Part shown: one piece after another, positions 44,112 to 54,422 of the stretch
Numbering within the stretch: position 1 is the first letter of the stretch
How the letters are laid out: every line of letters starts with the position of its first letter
Origin: Corynebacterium zhongnanshanii
Lineage (GTDB): Bacteria > Actinomycetota > Actinomycetes > Mycobacteriales > Mycobacteriaceae
NCBI RefSeq assembly: GCF_014490575.1
Contig: NZ_CP061033.1
Span: forward strand, 1,736,001 to 1,800,000
DNA length: 64,000 nt
Reading direction: 5' to 3'
Notes under the pieces: model-generated
Told to the model about the DNA's origin: nothing
Database searches by the model: none
Seen by the model: the letters and a program-made list of their open reading frames with translations, nothing else
Position numbers and translations under genes: made by a program

Positions 44112-45164
44112 ATGCTTTTTCTATCTCTGTTCATCATGCTGCTCTGCGCCGCGGGGACAGGCTGGCTCCTTCTGCGCACGCGCACTGTCCAGCGCAGCGA
44201 GCACCAGATCTTCTACGTGTGGGCGGTGGCCACCTCCACGTTAAGTTCCGCGCCCGTGGCACACATTGATGGGAACCACTTCGCTCAAGGGCTCGGCCTG
44301 GATGCCTCTGACCTACGGCATTCTTCTGTGGTGCACCATCCTTCGGAGTCGCTGCAGCAGTCTGGCGGGGCGGTCAGCAGGATTGCCCACCAGCGCAGCA
44401 CCACCGTGGTAGCCGTTTCTAGCGACTACGCACACCGAGTGCCCTTCGCCGCGGCGGGCTGCGGGGTGGTCGCCCTTCCCACGTCTACGAAACCCACCGT
44501 GTGGATGAAGGGTCTGCCCGCCGAATGGACCATCCAGCCACTACCCGCGCTCATCCTGGGGGTGGGCTCCACCGGCCACTCGATGGGAATCAACGTAGTC
44601 CCCGGAGCGACCGTGGTCATCACGGGCGATCCCACGATGCTCGACGCCTGCATGGCCGCCATCCCCTGGCCCCACGGCACCGTCAGCATTATCCGTCGAT
44701 CTCCGCACCCCACCGATCCTTTTCCCCCGACGCCCGGCGCGGCGCCCCACACCAGCCTTCGTCAACACTGGGAGGACGCGTGGGATCCCCACACTATGCG
44801 CGTCATTCTGACCACGGAACCGCTGGACAACGAGATCCCAGAGCATTTCGTGACCACCACGGTCACGCTGGTGGACAGCACCCTGGGGCACTCCACCATC
44901 AACAGCCACGGCTCGCGCATGCACTTTTCCTGCGACCTGCGCCCCACCGCGCCTGCCACACCAGTCAGTGAGCCCGCCGCGCCTGCCGCGCCAGTCACCG
45001 AGCAGCCCGCGATGCCACATGCCGAGGAGCTCCACTCCCCCGCTAGTGCTCAGCCCCGTGAGGCTTCGCCGGCGCAGAGTTCACCGCATCGGGAGCCTGC
45101 ACGGGCGGATGCGTGGGCTTTCGCGGGGAGTCCTTCACCATCTGATCCAGTTCATCCTGGGTGA
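44112..45164 (+). CDS. Membrane-anchored protein, EccE-like candidate
   Basis: A 350-residue protein with an N-terminal membrane helix (MLFLSLFIMLLCAAGTGWLLL) then a soluble domain of about 270 residues (TTVVAVSSDYAHRVPFAAAGCGVVALP; LILGVGSTGHSMGINVVPGATVVITGDPTMLDACM) and a Pro/Ala-rich tail. Its position beside eccB, topology and a missing eccE suggest an EccE-type ESX-4 component, but I cannot confirm homology. The ATG at 44112 has AAGGGGG 4 nt upstream. Its last 122 nt overlap the convergent gene ending at 45043. Confidence 0.7.
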   Translation: MLFLSLFIMLLCAAGTGWLLLRTRTVQRSEHQIFYVWAVATSTLSSAPVAHIDGNHFAQGLGLDASDLRHSSVVHHPSESLQQSGGAVSRIAHQRSTTVVAVSSDYAHRVPFAAAGCGVVALPTSTKPTVWMKGLPAEWTIQPLPALILGVGSTGHSMGINVVPGATVVITGDPTMLDACMAAIPWPHGTVSIIRRSPHPTDPFPPTPGAAPHTSLRQHWEDAWDPHTMRVILTTEPLDNEIPEHFVTTTVTLVDSTLGHSTINSHGSRMHFSCDLRPTAPATPVSEPAAPAAPVTEQPAMPHAEELHSPASAQPREASPAQSSPHREPARADAWAFAGSPSPSDPVHPG

Positions 45165-47400
45165 AGTGGGCGTTCACCGCGTAGATGTAGAGCGCCCCGT
45201 CTTGGTAGATCGGGGTGACACCCGGGGCGTCGTATAGGAACGGCCCCTGGCCGATGATGTCCTTTTGCCAGGACCAGAAGTGCGGCGGCCCGAACACGAT
45301 GTAGTTGACGTTTAATTCGTCCACGGCCTTATCCACCGTGTTCTTGTAGTCGGAGCGATCGCCCTCCAGCCCCTTGGCGGAGCGACCCTCTGCCAGAGCG
45401 GCCTCCGCGGGCGAGCCAGGCACCGGCGGCATACCCCGGCCCAGGACGTCCGGGTGCCAGTACAGCAGCGTGGTTGCGGACTCCTGCCCCACCGACGGGA
45501 ACAGGTAGTGGCGGTGCAGCGCAGGCAGGCCATTGTAGGCATACATCCAGCCGCTGCCTTCGTCGGGGTTGTTCAGGATCAGCCCGTCGTAGGCCTTGGG
45601 CTGTGTCGCCAGCCAATCGAAGGCACGCAGGTCTGCCGTGTCCACCATGCGTGGATCGTAGGCCGAGGCGAGGAGGTGGTCCATCCCTACGGTCTTGTCC
45701 TCCTGGTGCTGCGGTGGAATCTGCGCCCCCACCACGAGGGCGAGCACTGCCCCCACGGTCACTGTAGAAGCCACTAATGGTGGGATGCTCTGACCGTTCT
45801 TCTTCACCGCCGTAGGAATGATCTGGAACACCAGATGGAACACGAAGCCCACCGCACCGGCAGCGAAGACGATCATGAGGATGGCCACCGGCATCACCAG
45901 GCGGTGTGCCGAGTTGTAGTGCAGGGCGCCTACCGCAGAGGCCATAGCGCCCAGCGGATCCGCGAAGCTCCTCACCGCATCCACCGCAATCACCGCGAAG
46001 ATCAGGAACACGGCCAGCGGCCACAGGTTCCTGCGCCACGCCAGCAGGATCACGGCACCGATCGCTGCGGCCCACAGGAACCACCAGTCCACGCCGTATT
46101 CCCACGCGTGCCGGGTCTGGAGGTACAGGATCCTCATCCAGCTTCCCGTGCGTGTGGTGTCCGATTCGCCCGTGTTGAACTGGCTGACCTCGCTGGTCTG
46201 GTTGGACCCCACCAGCAGCTGGGGCAGGAAGATAGCCACGGCGCACAGTCCAGCCCCGGCGATGTAGAGCGTGGCTCGCAGCCGGGACACCACCGGCGCC
46301 AGGTACTTGTTCGTCACACCCCAGCTGGCGTCCGACTGCCGGCGGAGTACTCCCTCGCCCAGCCACCACACAGCCACGAACAACACGATGTGCGTGATCG
46401 GCGCTGGATGCATCATGCCCACGCCAGCCAGCGCCACCGCCGCCGGCACGATCATGCGCGGGCTGGACGGGATGCGGCAGAACAGCCAGATAACCGGCCC
46501 GATCAGGGACATCGCGGAGGCATAGGGCCACATGCCCACATAGAAACTGACGTAATACAGCGGCAGCACACCCGCTGCGATGATGGGTGCGAGGAACGCC
46601 GCCACGGCCGTCCCCAACCCCGCCCGACGCGTCGCTCCGCGCACCATCAGCCACGCCAGAAGGGACACCGTCAGCGCGATCCCCACCGCCGGCATCACCT
46701 TCGCCCCAATGTTCACGGCCGCGATAGGACTAATATCGGTGGCTTCCCGGAACATGAACACCATGGTGTGCCACGCCGCAGGGTAGAACAGCTGCGCTTT
46801 CGTTTCCACGTTCTGCAGCTCGCCCATGTGCGTGGAGCTGGCGGTGTGGGTCTCCATGATAAAGCGGATGGTGGAGACGTGCCATTGACCGTCCCACCCC
46901 TGGAACACGCTCTCCAGCCCGCGCGGCGTGTTGACCATGGAGTTCAGCCCGCGCGAGATCATCAGGTAGGCACCGGAGACCACGCCGAGAGCGGGCAGCA
47001 GGGGCCGACTCACCGTGCGCAGCGTTGCCATCCAATCCCGCGCCGGCTGTGGTGATGTCCCTTCTGAATCCGACGCCAACTCACCCGCCTCACCCAACTC
47101 ACCGCCGCCGGTGGCTCGCCGTGCCCGTGCGGCGCGCGCGGCACGCCCGAAGAACACCTGCCAGCCCAGCATCAGCAGCACCACGACCGCGGTTCCGATC
47201 CAGGCGCTGAGCTGCGTAAACGGAATACCCAGCGCGCCATACAGCGCAGCGAGACTGCCCCACACGCCGGCCGTCACCGGCAGCGCAGCCACCAACGCGC
47301 GGTGCGGTTTCAGCCCCGCGGCCATGGACAGCAGCGCGCCCGGAAGCGCCCACACTAGCAGCGCTATGAGCACCAGGTGCCACGTCGGTTCAAGAGCCAC
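45043..47400 (-). CDS. Polytopic membrane protein, DUF6541-like, possible GT-C glycosyltransferase
   Basis: A 785-residue protein with about 14 membrane helices. The loop after helix 5 has WDGQWHVSTIRFIMETHTASSTHMGELQN and FYPAAWHTMVFMF, with an early acidic/aromatic motif reminiscent of GT-C enzymes. The C-terminal 200 residues are extracytoplasmic (DWLATQPKAYDGLILNNPDEGSGWMYAYNGLPALHRHYLFP ... YIVFGPPHFWSW). I infer a role in envelope glycan or lipid transfer. The GTG at 47400 has GGGAG 8 nt upstream and follows the truA stop closely. The Pro-rich C-terminus overlaps the 44112 gene. Confidence 0.8.
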   Translation of the reverse strand: MALEPTWHLVLIALLVWALPGALLSMAAGLKPHRALVAALPVTAGVWGSLAALYGALGIPFTQLSAWIGTAVVVLLMLGWQVFFGRAARAARARRATGGGELGEAGELASDSEGTSPQPARDWMATLRTVSRPLLPALGVVSGAYLMISRGLNSMVNTPRGLESVFQGWDGQWHVSTIRFIMETHTASSTHMGELQNVETKAQLFYPAAWHTMVFMFREATDISPIAAVNIGAKVMPAVGIALTVSLLAWLMVRGATRRAGLGTAVAAFLAPIIAAGVLPLYYVSFYVGMWPYASAMSLIGPVIWLFCRIPSSPRMIVPAAVALAGVGMMHPAPITHIVLFVAVWWLGEGVLRRQSDASWGVTNKYLAPVVSRLRATLYIAGAGLCAVAIFLPQLLVGSNQTSEVSQFNTGESDTTRTGSWMRILYLQTRHAWEYGVDWWFLWAAAIGAVILLAWRRNLWPLAVFLIFAVIAVDAVRSFADPLGAMASAVGALHYNSAHRLVMPVAILMIVFAAGAVGFVFHLVFQIIPTAVKKNGQSIPPLVASTVTVGAVLALVVGAQIPPQHQEDKTVGMDHLLASAYDPRMVDTADLRAFDWLATQPKAYDGLILNNPDEGSGWMYAYNGLPALHRHYLFPSVGQESATTLLYWHPDVLGRGMPPVPGSPAEAALAEGRSAKGLEGDRSDYKNTVDKAVDELNVNYIVFGPPHFWSWQKDIIGQGPFLYDAPGVTPIYQDGALYIYAVNAHFTQDELDQMVKDSPRKPTHPPVQAPDAVNSAPAKPHGAEH

Positions 47401-47405
47401 TGTGT

Positions 47406-48317
47406 CTACTCCCGTTCTTCTCTGCCTGTGTCTGCGCCAGCTGGGTCGGTCTCAGCCGCAGCGCTGTCGCCGAGCTCCGCCTCACTGCGCATCGCGCGGG
47501 TCGCGCGAGCCCTCGCGGCAAGGTCCTCATCGGCAGGATAATCCACCTTCACCAGATTCAACCCCTCAGCCGGCGCGACAGGCACCACCGAGCTACGCTG
47601 CTTCTCCCCCATCAACTCGGCGGCGAAGCCCACGTCTCGTTTGCCTTCGCCGACGGTCATCACTGCCCCCACCAGGGAACGGACCATCGACCAACAAAAC
47701 GCATCAGCGGTGACGTGCGCTTCGTAGGTCTGAGGCTCGGCGTCGGTCGATACATCCACCCACTCGAATCGCTGCAGTTCGCGGATGGTCGTTGCCCCCT
47801 CCTTGGCCTTGCACAGGGCGGCGAAGTTCTGCAACCCGAGCATGGCGTTGCTCGCCGCCTGCACCTTGTCCAGATCGATGGGTCGACGCCACCGCGCCGT
47901 GTCCCTCACCCGCACCGGAAGAGGCCCGGCCGGGTGGGTCGTGAGCCGGTAGATGTAGTGGCGGCGGAGGGCAGAGAAGCGGGCGTCGAATCCTTGAGGG
48001 GCGCGAGTGGCGCTATGCAGGCGGATATCGTGGGGCAGCATGCGGGACAGACGGCGGACCAGGTCTTCCGGGCGGGTCAGGGAACGTTGCTCGAACGCAC
48101 TGGTGGGAAGGTCGACGTGGGCGACTTGGCCGTTGGCGTGAACGCCGGCGTCGGTGCGTCCGGCCACCACCAAGGTCACGGGTTCGCGGACCACGAGGGA
48201 GAGCTTCTCTTCGAGCACGCCAGCCACGGTGCGCAGGCCGTGTTGCGTGGCCCACCCGTGGAAGTCGGTGCCATCGTAGGCGATGTCCAGGCGGACACGA
48301 AGGGACGGTGAAAGCAT
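47406..48317 (-). CDS. truA: tRNA pseudouridine(38-40) synthase
   Basis: A 303-residue pseudouridine synthase. [17 protein letters not shown] opens the fold, the catalytic Asp lies in [18 protein letters not shown], and [16 protein letters not shown] and [17 protein letters not shown] are intact. The C-terminal 40 residues are acidic and unconserved. The ATG at 48317 has a TACAAT box 7 nt upstream and no ribosome site, so a leaderless mRNA initiating after rplQ is likely. Confidence 0.96.
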   Translation of the reverse strand: MLSPSLRVRLDIAYDGTDFHGWATQHGLRTVAGVLEEKLSLVVREPVTLVVAGRTDAGVHANGQVAHVDLPTSAFEQRSLTRPEDLVRRLSRMLPHDIRLHSATRAPQGFDARFSALRRHYIYRLTTHPAGPLPVRVRDTARWRRPIDLDKVQAASNAMLGLQNFAALCKAKEGATTIRELQRFEWVDVSTDAEPQTYEAHVTADAFCWSMVRSLVGAVMTVGEGKRDVGFAAELMGEKQRSSVVPVAPAEGLNLVKVDYPADEDLAARARATRAMRSEAELGDSAAAETDPAGADTGREERE

Positions 48318-48324
48318 AAGGGTT

Positions 48325-48330
48325 ATTGTA
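48325..48330 (-). promoter_or_regulatory. -10 box of truA
   Basis: TACAAT ends 7 nt before the truA ATG on the minus strand. Confidence 0.6.
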
Positions 48331-48352
48331 CGGCGCACGTCATACATGCACC

Positions 48353-48402
48353 AAGGGCGACCGCCCTGTCTCACGGATGTCGTGTGACGGGTGGTCGCCC
48401 TT
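48353..48402. terminator. Hairpin downstream of rplQ
   Basis: AAGGGCGACCGCCC pairs with GGGTGGTCGCCCTT (one G-T pair) around a loop that can itself pair. It lies between the rplQ stop and the truA promoter. Confidence 0.75.
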
Positions 48403-48451
48403 GGGCAAGACAGGCCCGTGGGTCTCACGGGGCCTTCACAGCTTCAGAGAA

Positions 48452-49000
48452 TTACTTCTCTTCTGCCTTCTCCTCAGCGTCAGCCTCAGCAGCTTCTGCT
48501 TCGGCGTCGGCGTCGGTAGCGATGTCAGCCTCTACTTCTGGAGCCTCCTCAGCGGCGGTCTCCTCGGCCTTGGTCTCCTCAGCCTCTGCAGCCTTCTTGG
48601 ATGCAGCTGCGCGGGTGGCGCGCTCAGCCTCGGTGGAAGCCAGTGGCTCGGTCACCAGAGAGATCTGGGAAATAGGGGCGTTGTCGCCCTTGCGGTTCTC
48701 CAGCTTGATGATGCGGGTGTATCCGCCTGGACGGCCTTCGAACTTAGGAGCCAGCTCGTTGAACAGGTAAGCAACAACTTCCTTGTTCGTGATCAGCTTG
48801 GCAACGTTGCGGCGATCAGCCAGGGTGCCACGCTTGGCCTTGGTGATGATCTTCTCAACGTATGGACGCAGCAGCTTGGCCTTGGCGTCCGTGGTCTTGA
48901 TGGCGCCGTGCTCAATCAGCTGAGCTGCGAGGTTGGCCAGGATCTTCTTCTGGTGGGAAGCAGAACCGCCAAGGCGGGCGCCCTTCTTTGGGGTAGGCAT
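48452..49000 (-). CDS. rplQ: Ribosomal protein L17
   Basis: A 182-residue protein. The first 120 residues are canonical L17 ([58 protein letters not shown]). The rest is an Ala/Glu-rich extension of about 60 residues, common in actinobacteria. It closes the rpsM-rpsK-rpsD-rpoA-rplQ run, 47 nt after rpoA. Confidence 0.98.
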   Translation of the reverse strand: MPTPKKGARLGGSASHQKKILANLAAQLIEHGAIKTTDAKAKLLRPYVEKIITKAKRGTLADRRNVAKLITNKEVVAYLFNELAPKFEGRPGGYTRIIKLENRKGDNAPISQISLVTEPLASTEAERATRAAASKKAAEAEETKAEETAAEEAPEVEADIATDADAEAEAAEADAEEKAEEK

Positions 49001-49047
49001 GTGTTCTCCTCGTGTGGATGTTTAGGTGAGCGCGTGTAAGTGAGCCT

Positions 49048-50061
49048 TTACTCCGCGATGTCCTCGCCCTCGGTGTCGATAAACTCGCCGGTCTCGGCGT
49101 CGTAGCCTTCGATGTCGTTGATGTCGAAGCCTTCTGGGGAATCCTTCAAAGCCAAGCCCAAGCCAGCCAGCTTGACCTTCACTTCGTTGATGGACTTCTG
49201 GCCGAAGTTGCGGATATCCAGCAGATCGGACTCCGTGCGGGCAGCCAGTTCGCCCACCGTGTGGATCTCTTCGCGCTTCAAGCAGTTGTAGGAACGCACG
49301 GAGAAGTTGAGGTCCTCGATAGGCATGCCGTAGGCAGCGACGTGCTCGCTTTCCTGTGGCGATGGGCCGATCTCGATACCTTCTGCTTCGTAGTTCAGTT
49401 CCTGTGCCAGGCCGAACAGCTCCACCAGGGTCTTACCTGCGGATGCCAGGGCATCGCGGGCGGTGATGGAGTTCTTCGTCTCCACGTCGATGATCAGCTT
49501 GTCGAAGTCCGTGCGCTGTTCCACACGGGTTGCTTCCACCTTGTAGCTGACCTTCAGCACTGGGGAGTAAATCTGGTCGACAGGAATGCGGCCAATCTCG
49601 TTGGAGGCGCTGGCTGCAGGGACGTAGCCGCGGCCACGCTCAACAACCAACTCAATGTCCAGCTTGCCCTGCTCGTTCAGGGTGGCGATGTGCAGGTCTG
49701 GGTTGTGGACCTCTACACCCGCTGGGGTGGAGATGTCTGCACCGGTGACTGCACCGGCACCTTCCTTGCGGATGTACATGGTGACAGGCTCATCGGAGTC
49801 GCTGGACAGAACCAGGGACTTGATGTTCAGGATGATGTCTGAGACATCTTCCTTCACGCCTGGGATCGTGGTGAACTCGTGGAGTACACCTTCGATGCGC
49901 AGGGAGGTCACCGCTGCTCCTGGGATGGAGGACAGCAGGGTACGGCGCAGGGAGTTGCCGAGGGTGTAGCCGAATCCTGGCTCCAGTGGCTCGATGACGA
50001 ACTTGGAACGGGAGGAATCGATGTACTCCTCGCTCAGCGCGGGACGCTGTGAGATAAGCAT
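49048..50061 (-). CDS. rpoA: RNA polymerase alpha subunit
   Basis: A 337-residue subunit. The N-terminal assembly domain starts [45 protein letters not shown], and the C-terminal domain has [47 protein letters not shown]. The ATG at 50061 is chosen from the conserved N-terminus; a longer frame to 50133 is open. An acidic tail ends the protein. Confidence 0.98.
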   Translation of the reverse strand: MLISQRPALSEEYIDSSRSKFVIEPLEPGFGYTLGNSLRRTLLSSIPGAAVTSLRIEGVLHEFTTIPGVKEDVSDIILNIKSLVLSSDSDEPVTMYIRKEGAGAVTGADISTPAGVEVHNPDLHIATLNEQGKLDIELVVERGRGYVPAASASNEIGRIPVDQIYSPVLKVSYKVEATRVEQRTDFDKLIIDVETKNSITARDALASAGKTLVELFGLAQELNYEAEGIEIGPSPQESEHVAAYGMPIEDLNFSVRSYNCLKREEIHTVGELAARTESDLLDIRNFGQKSINEVKVKLAGLGLALKDSPEGFDINDIEGYDAETGEFIDTEGEDIAE

Positions 50062-50157
50062 TCTTGAAGTGCTCCTTTGTCGACGACCGCTATATGACGT
50101 CGGTAGAAGTTTATCGCCACCGGATGGTGACAACGGGTGCGAAGTGAAGAAAAACTC

Positions 50158-50763
50158 TTACTTCGAGTAAAGCTCGACGATCAGCTGCTCCTGCAGCGGA
50201 ATATCGATCTGAGCGCGCTCGGGCAGCTTGTGCACGAGGATGCGCAGGGTAGATGGTACGACCTGCAGCCAAGCAGGAACAACAGCGTCAACCAGGCGCT
50301 CCTGTGCCTCTTCGAACCACAGCATGGAACGGGACTTCTCGCGAACGTCCACGATGTCGTACTGGGATACCTTGAAGGAAGGTACGTTGATCTTCTTGCC
50401 GTTCACGGTGAAGTGACCGTGGGAAACCAGCTGACGTGCCTGGCGGCGGGTGCGTGCCAGACCTGCGCGGTAGACCACGTTGTCCAGGCGGGACTCCAGC
50501 AGGATGACCAGGTTGTCACCGGTCTTGCCTGGGCGACGGTTGGCCTCGGCGTAGTAACGACGGAACTGCTTCTCCAGCACGCCGTAGGTGTACTTTGCCT
50601 TCTGCTTTTCCTGCAGCTGCAGGAGGTACTCGGACTCCTTGATGCGAGCGCGACCAGCCTGTCCTGGAGGGTATGGACGGCGCTCGAAGGAGCTGTCGCC
50701 GCCGACGAGGTCGACGCGGAGGCGACGGGACTTGCGGGTAGCTGGGCCGGTGTAACGAGCCAT
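50158..50763 (-). CDS. rpsD: Ribosomal protein S4
   Basis: A 201-residue protein: MARYTGPATRKSRRLRVDL, RPYPPGQAG, a zinc-free C- type N-terminus, and the S4 RNA-binding domain RLDNVVYRAGLARTRRQARQLVSHGHFTVNGKKINVPS. An early assembly protein that also regulates r-protein genes in other bacteria. Confidence 0.98.
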   Translation of the reverse strand: MARYTGPATRKSRRLRVDLVGGDSSFERRPYPPGQAGRARIKESEYLLQLQEKQKAKYTYGVLEKQFRRYYAEANRRPGKTGDNLVILLESRLDNVVYRAGLARTRRQARQLVSHGHFTVNGKKINVPSFKVSQYDIVDVREKSRSMLWFEEAQERLVDAVVPAWLQVVPSTLRILVHKLPERAQIDIPLQEQLIVELYSK

Positions 50764-50788
50764 TGTTTAATCCCTATCCTTTCTTGTC

Positions 50789-51193
50789 TTAAACGCGACG
50801 ACGCTTCGGTGGGCGGCAACCGTTGTGTGGCTGAGGGGTGACGTCAGCGATGGTGCCAACCTCAAGACCTGCAGTGGACAGGGAACGGATGGCGGTCTCG
50901 CGGCCGGAGCCTGGACCCTTAACGAAAACGTCAACCTTCTTCATGCCGTGCTCCATTGCCTTGCGGGCAGCGGACTCTGCAGCCAGCTGTGCGGCGAATG
51001 GGGTGGACTTGCGGGATCCCTTGAAGCCAACGTGGCCGGAGGATGCCCAAGAAATCACAGCACCGGATGGGTCCGTGATGGACACGATGGTGTTGTTGAA
51101 GGTGGACTTGATGTATGCGTGGCCCTGGGCCACGTTCTTCTTGACGACGCGACGGCCAGTACGGCGTGCGCCGGAACGAGTCTTCGGAGGCAT
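50789..51193 (-). CDS. rpsK: Ribosomal protein S11
   Basis: A 134-residue protein: [56 protein letters not shown], ending [18 protein letters not shown]. Its ATG overlaps the rpsM stop by one base (TAATG), so the pair is coupled. Confidence 0.98.
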   Translation of the reverse strand: MPPKTRSGARRTGRRVVKKNVAQGHAYIKSTFNNTIVSITDPSGAVISWASSGHVGFKGSRKSTPFAAQLAAESAARKAMEHGMKKVDVFVKGPGSGRETAIRSLSTAGLEVGTIADVTPQPHNGCRPPKRRRV

Positions 51194-51561
51194 TACTTCT
51201 TCTTTCCTGCGATGGTCTTCTTAGGACCCTTGCGGGTACGAGCGTTGGTCTTGGTGCGCTGGCCACGTACGGGCAAGCCGCGACGGTGACGCAGGCCCTG
51301 GTAAGAACCGATCTCGATCTTCCGACGGATGTCAGCCTGGATTTCGCGACGGAGGTCACCCTCAACCTTGAAGGTGTTCTCGATAGCGTCACGCAGGGCG
51401 GTAACCTGCTCGTCGGTCAGATCCTTGGAGCGCAGGTCAGGAGAGATGCCGGTCATGTCCAGCAACTGCTTGGAACGGGCTGGGCCGATTCCGAAGATGT
51501 AGGTCAGTGCGACCTCCATGCGCTTTTCGCGTGGGAGGTCCACACCAGCAAGGCGTGCCAT
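51193..51561 (-). CDS. rpsM: Ribosomal protein S13
   Basis: A 122-residue protein: [34 protein letters not shown] and the C-terminal [36 protein letters not shown]. It follows infA by 208 nt; rpmJ, which lies between them in mycobacteria, is absent here. Confidence 0.98.
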   Translation of the reverse strand: MARLAGVDLPREKRMEVALTYIFGIGPARSKQLLDMTGISPDLRSKDLTDEQVTALRDAIENTFKVEGDLRREIQADIRRKIEIGSYQGLRHRRGLPVRGQRTKTNARTRKGPKKTIAGKKK

Positions 51562-51769
51562 AGGGCAGTTCCTTCCGGTTTAGCGGCGGTTTTCTCCACA
51601 CTCATCCCCTGCCCTTGACAGCATGCTGGTCGTTTCCAGCTCACTGCAGTGCCATGCACTAACCTGCATGTGATGCGTCAAGGGAGAGGCTCCGGCCGCC
51701 GCGGCCAGAGGTGTTGCACACCGGGACTGTGTTCCTCTCCCGGCGTTTGGATGTGTGGAGGCTTACGTT

Positions 51770-51991
51770 TTACTTGTAGCGGTAGACGATACGTCCACGG
51801 GTCAGGTCGTATGGAGAGAGCTCCACAACCACTCGGTCCTCTGGGAGGATGCGGATGTAGTGCTGGCGCATCTTGCCGGAGATATGTGCCAAGACCTTGT
51901 GGCCATTGTCCAACTCAACACGGAACATCGCATTTGGTAGGGGCTCGACGATGCGGCCCTCAACCTCGATGGCGCCTTCCTTTTTTGCCAT
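51770..51991 (-). CDS. infA: Translation initiation factor IF-1
   Basis: A 73-residue OB-fold protein: [73 protein letters not shown], the full family length. A good promoter lies at 52102-52130, about 110 nt upstream. Confidence 0.98.
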   Translation of the reverse strand: MAKKEGAIEVEGRIVEPLPNAMFRVELDNGHKVLAHISGKMRQHYIRILPEDRVVVELSPYDLTRGRIVYRYK

Positions 51992-52101
51992 AACCTCAAA
52001 CGTTTCCCCAGCTCAAACCGCTGGATGGGTGATATCTTGCTACTGGTTCACTCCGTGCGCATGTGCCCATGCAGGCCATACGGTGGGTGCACCAGCGATC
52101 A

Positions 52102-52130
52102 ACATTACACGCGACCTGCAGAAACATCAA
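52102..52130 (-). promoter_or_regulatory. infA operon promoter
   Basis: TTGATG, a 17-nt spacer and TAATGT on the minus strand, just downstream of the symporter stop. Confidence 0.65.
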
Positions 52131-52149
52131 CTTCGCGTGGTGCCCGCGG

Positions 52150-53355
52150 TTAGTTCTGCGCGAGCTCGGCAGGCTTCTCCGCCTGCAGGTCGCCCTTGGC
52201 CAGCTTGTTGACCACCATCGCGATGGCGCCATCGCCGGTGACGTTGCAGGCCGTTCCGAAGGAGTCGATGGCAATGTAGGCGGCGATCATGATCGCAACC
52301 TGACCCTCGTCGAAGCCCAGGTTGGACTGCAGCAGTCCCACGGCCGCCATGATCGCACCGCCCGGCACACCAGGGGCTGCCACCATCATGATGCCCAGCA
52401 ACAGGATGAACCCGATGGCCGTGCCAGCGGACACCTCCGAACCAGACATGAACACCACCGCGAAGGCGAACAGGGAAATCTTCATCATGGAACCGGACAG
52501 ATGAATCGTGGCGCACAGCGGAATTACGAAGTCCGCGACGGAATCGCTCACACCGTTGCGCTTGGTGGACTTCAGGGTGACAGGGATCGTCGCAGCAGAA
52601 GAGGAGGTACCCAGAGCCGTGAAGTACGCAGGCAGCATGTTCTTCAGTGCCACGAAGGGGTTACGGCCGGACAGTGGAGCTGCGATCAGGTACTGAACCA
52701 GCAGCACAACCCACGTCATCACGATCGCCAGCACCAGTACCTTGGCGAACTGGGACACGGTCTCCAGCAGCACGCCGTTCATGCCCATGGAGAGAAACAC
52801 ACCGAAGATGTAGATCGGCAGCAGCGGGATGATGAACGCCTCCACGACCTTCATGATGACGTCGCGAAGCTCCACGGAGGCCTGGGTCAGCGTCTTGGTA
52901 CCCAGCGTTGCCATGGCAATACCCACGGTGAACGCCAACAGCAGCGCGGGCATCACTTCAAATGGAGCGGGCATTTCCACGGAAAAGTAGGGAGACAGAG
53001 CAGCCTTGTCAATGTCGCCTGCTTCCATCAGATCGCTGGTGGCCAGCAGAGTGGGGTACAGCGCCTGGGACAGCAGGTAAGCTGCTGCACCGGAGATGAT
53101 GGTGGACAGGTAGGCCACGCCTGCGGTCACGCCCAGCCACTTACCCGCGCCCTGCCCCAGGCTGGCGATAGCCGGAGTGATCAGGCCGAAGATCAGCACG
53201 GGAACGAAGAATCCCAGGAAGCCGGAGAACAAACCGTTGAAGGTCACGAACACTCGGGCCAGCCATTCAGGGAAGAACAGGGAGCACAGGCAGCCCAAGA
53301 TAATTCCAACGATGATCTTGAACAACAGTGAATTAAAGATGCGGTTACCGCTCAT
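52150..53355 (-). CDS. Dicarboxylate/amino acid:cation symporter (DAACS family)
   Basis: A 401-residue transporter. Signature segments are the Ser-rich hairpin GTSSSAATIPVTL, CATIHLSGSMMKI, GVPGGAIMAAVGLL and the substrate/cation motif IDSFGTACNVTGDGAIAM. About eight helices plus two re-entrant hairpins are expected. Substrate is probably glutamate, a C4-dicarboxylate or serine/threonine. It interrupts the infA-map order found in relatives. Confidence 0.93.
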   Translation of the reverse strand: MSGNRIFNSLLFKIIVGIILGCLCSLFFPEWLARVFVTFNGLFSGFLGFFVPVLIFGLITPAIASLGQGAGKWLGVTAGVAYLSTIISGAAAYLLSQALYPTLLATSDLMEAGDIDKAALSPYFSVEMPAPFEVMPALLLAFTVGIAMATLGTKTLTQASVELRDVIMKVVEAFIIPLLPIYIFGVFLSMGMNGVLLETVSQFAKVLVLAIVMTWVVLLVQYLIAAPLSGRNPFVALKNMLPAYFTALGTSSSAATIPVTLKSTKRNGVSDSVADFVIPLCATIHLSGSMMKISLFAFAVVFMSGSEVSAGTAIGFILLLGIMMVAAPGVPGGAIMAAVGLLQSNLGFDEGQVAIMIAAYIAIDSFGTACNVTGDGAIAMVVNKLAKGDLQAEKPAELAQN

Positions 53356-53517
53356 AGTGGATAAGTCCCATGGGCACTCTGGGCCAGCTCATCGACCACG
53401 GAGGTTAAGCTGGCGAACTTGAAAAACGTCCCGCTTAGAATACTCCCCTTATTCGCCACAACGAAAGTTTTCGGCAAAAGAAACTCACCCTTGCCGCCCC
53501 TGGGTACCTCCCGCGCC

Positions 53518-54312
53518 CTACACGCGCGGCGTGAGAATCCGCGGCCCACCCGCCGTGGCTGCCACGGTGTGCTCCCAGTGGGACGCGAAGGTGCCGTCCA
53601 CGGTCACCACTCCCCACTCGTCATCCAGCACCCGCGAGTCCGCGGTGCCCAGCGCCAGCATCGGCTCGATAGCCAGCGTGCTTCCCTCTTGGATCACGGG
53701 CCCACGCCCTGGCCTGCCCTCGTTCGCGAGGTACGGATCCTCATGCATGGTCTGCCCGATGCCGTGGCCGCCGTAGCCGTCCACGATCCACAGATCCACC
53801 CCGAACTTCACTTCGGCCTTACTCGTGGCTTCTTCCAGGGCCCAGGAAATATCGGTCAGGCGGTTTCCGGGGACCATGGCTTTGATCCCTTGGTGCAGCA
53901 CCCATTCCGTAGCCTCGTTCAGCAGCCTATGTTCCTCGGCAAGTTCACCGATGCCGAACGTCCAGGCCGAGTCCCCCACCCAACCATTCAGCGTAGCGCC
54001 GCAGTCGATGCTGACCAGGTCGCCCTCTTTAAGGATCACGTCAGCACTGGGGATGCCGTGCACGATCATGTCGTTGACACTGGAGCAAATAGAGCCAGGA
54101 AAACCTTGGTAGCCCTTGAAGGTCGGGGTGGCGCCGGCGCTGCGGATAACGTCCTCAGCGATGGCGTCCAGGTCAAGGGTGCTCATGCCCGGCTTCGCCG
54201 CGGCCTTCACCGCCTGCAGCGCCTGGCCGACGATCTCCCCCGCCGCCTGCATGCTGTTCAGCTGCTCTGGGGTCTTGGCCGGGATGGTCTTTGTCTTCTT
54301 GCGAAATCCCAT
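53518..54312 (-). CDS. map: Methionine aminopeptidase type I
   Basis: A 264-residue metallopeptidase removing N-terminal Met. Metal ligands are visible in SIDCGATLNGWVGDSAWTF (two Asp), GHGIGQTMHEDP (His), AIEPML (Glu) and SHWEHTVA (His/Glu). The N-terminus MGFRKKTKTIPAKTPEQL is the usual secY-adjacent MetAP. The ATG at 54312 is chosen over an upstream start at 54375, which would overlap the gap after adk. Part of secY-adk-map. Confidence 0.96.
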   Translation of the reverse strand: MGFRKKTKTIPAKTPEQLNSMQAAGEIVGQALQAVKAAAKPGMSTLDLDAIAEDVIRSAGATPTFKGYQGFPGSICSSVNDMIVHGIPSADVILKEGDLVSIDCGATLNGWVGDSAWTFGIGELAEEHRLLNEATEWVLHQGIKAMVPGNRLTDISWALEEATSKAEVKFGVDLWIVDGYGGHGIGQTMHEDPYLANEGRPGRGPVIQEGSTLAIEPMLALGTADSRVLDDEWGVVTVDGTFASHWEHTVAATAGGPRILTPRV

Positions 54313-54422
54313 GATGTCCCTACTGTCTGTGTTGTTGATATTTTTATACGACGCCAAAAGCCCCACATTCCGCACTGTTCACGCAGGATGTAGGGCCTTC
54401 GATTTGCTTGGGGCGACGCGCC

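Noticed and set aside
45835..47055. 406-codon plus-strand frame
   Set aside because: Antisense to the polytopic membrane protein; no family features.
51562..51769. rpmJ between infA and rpsM
   Set aside because: I looked for the L36 pattern with its Cys/His ligands on the minus strand and did not find it.
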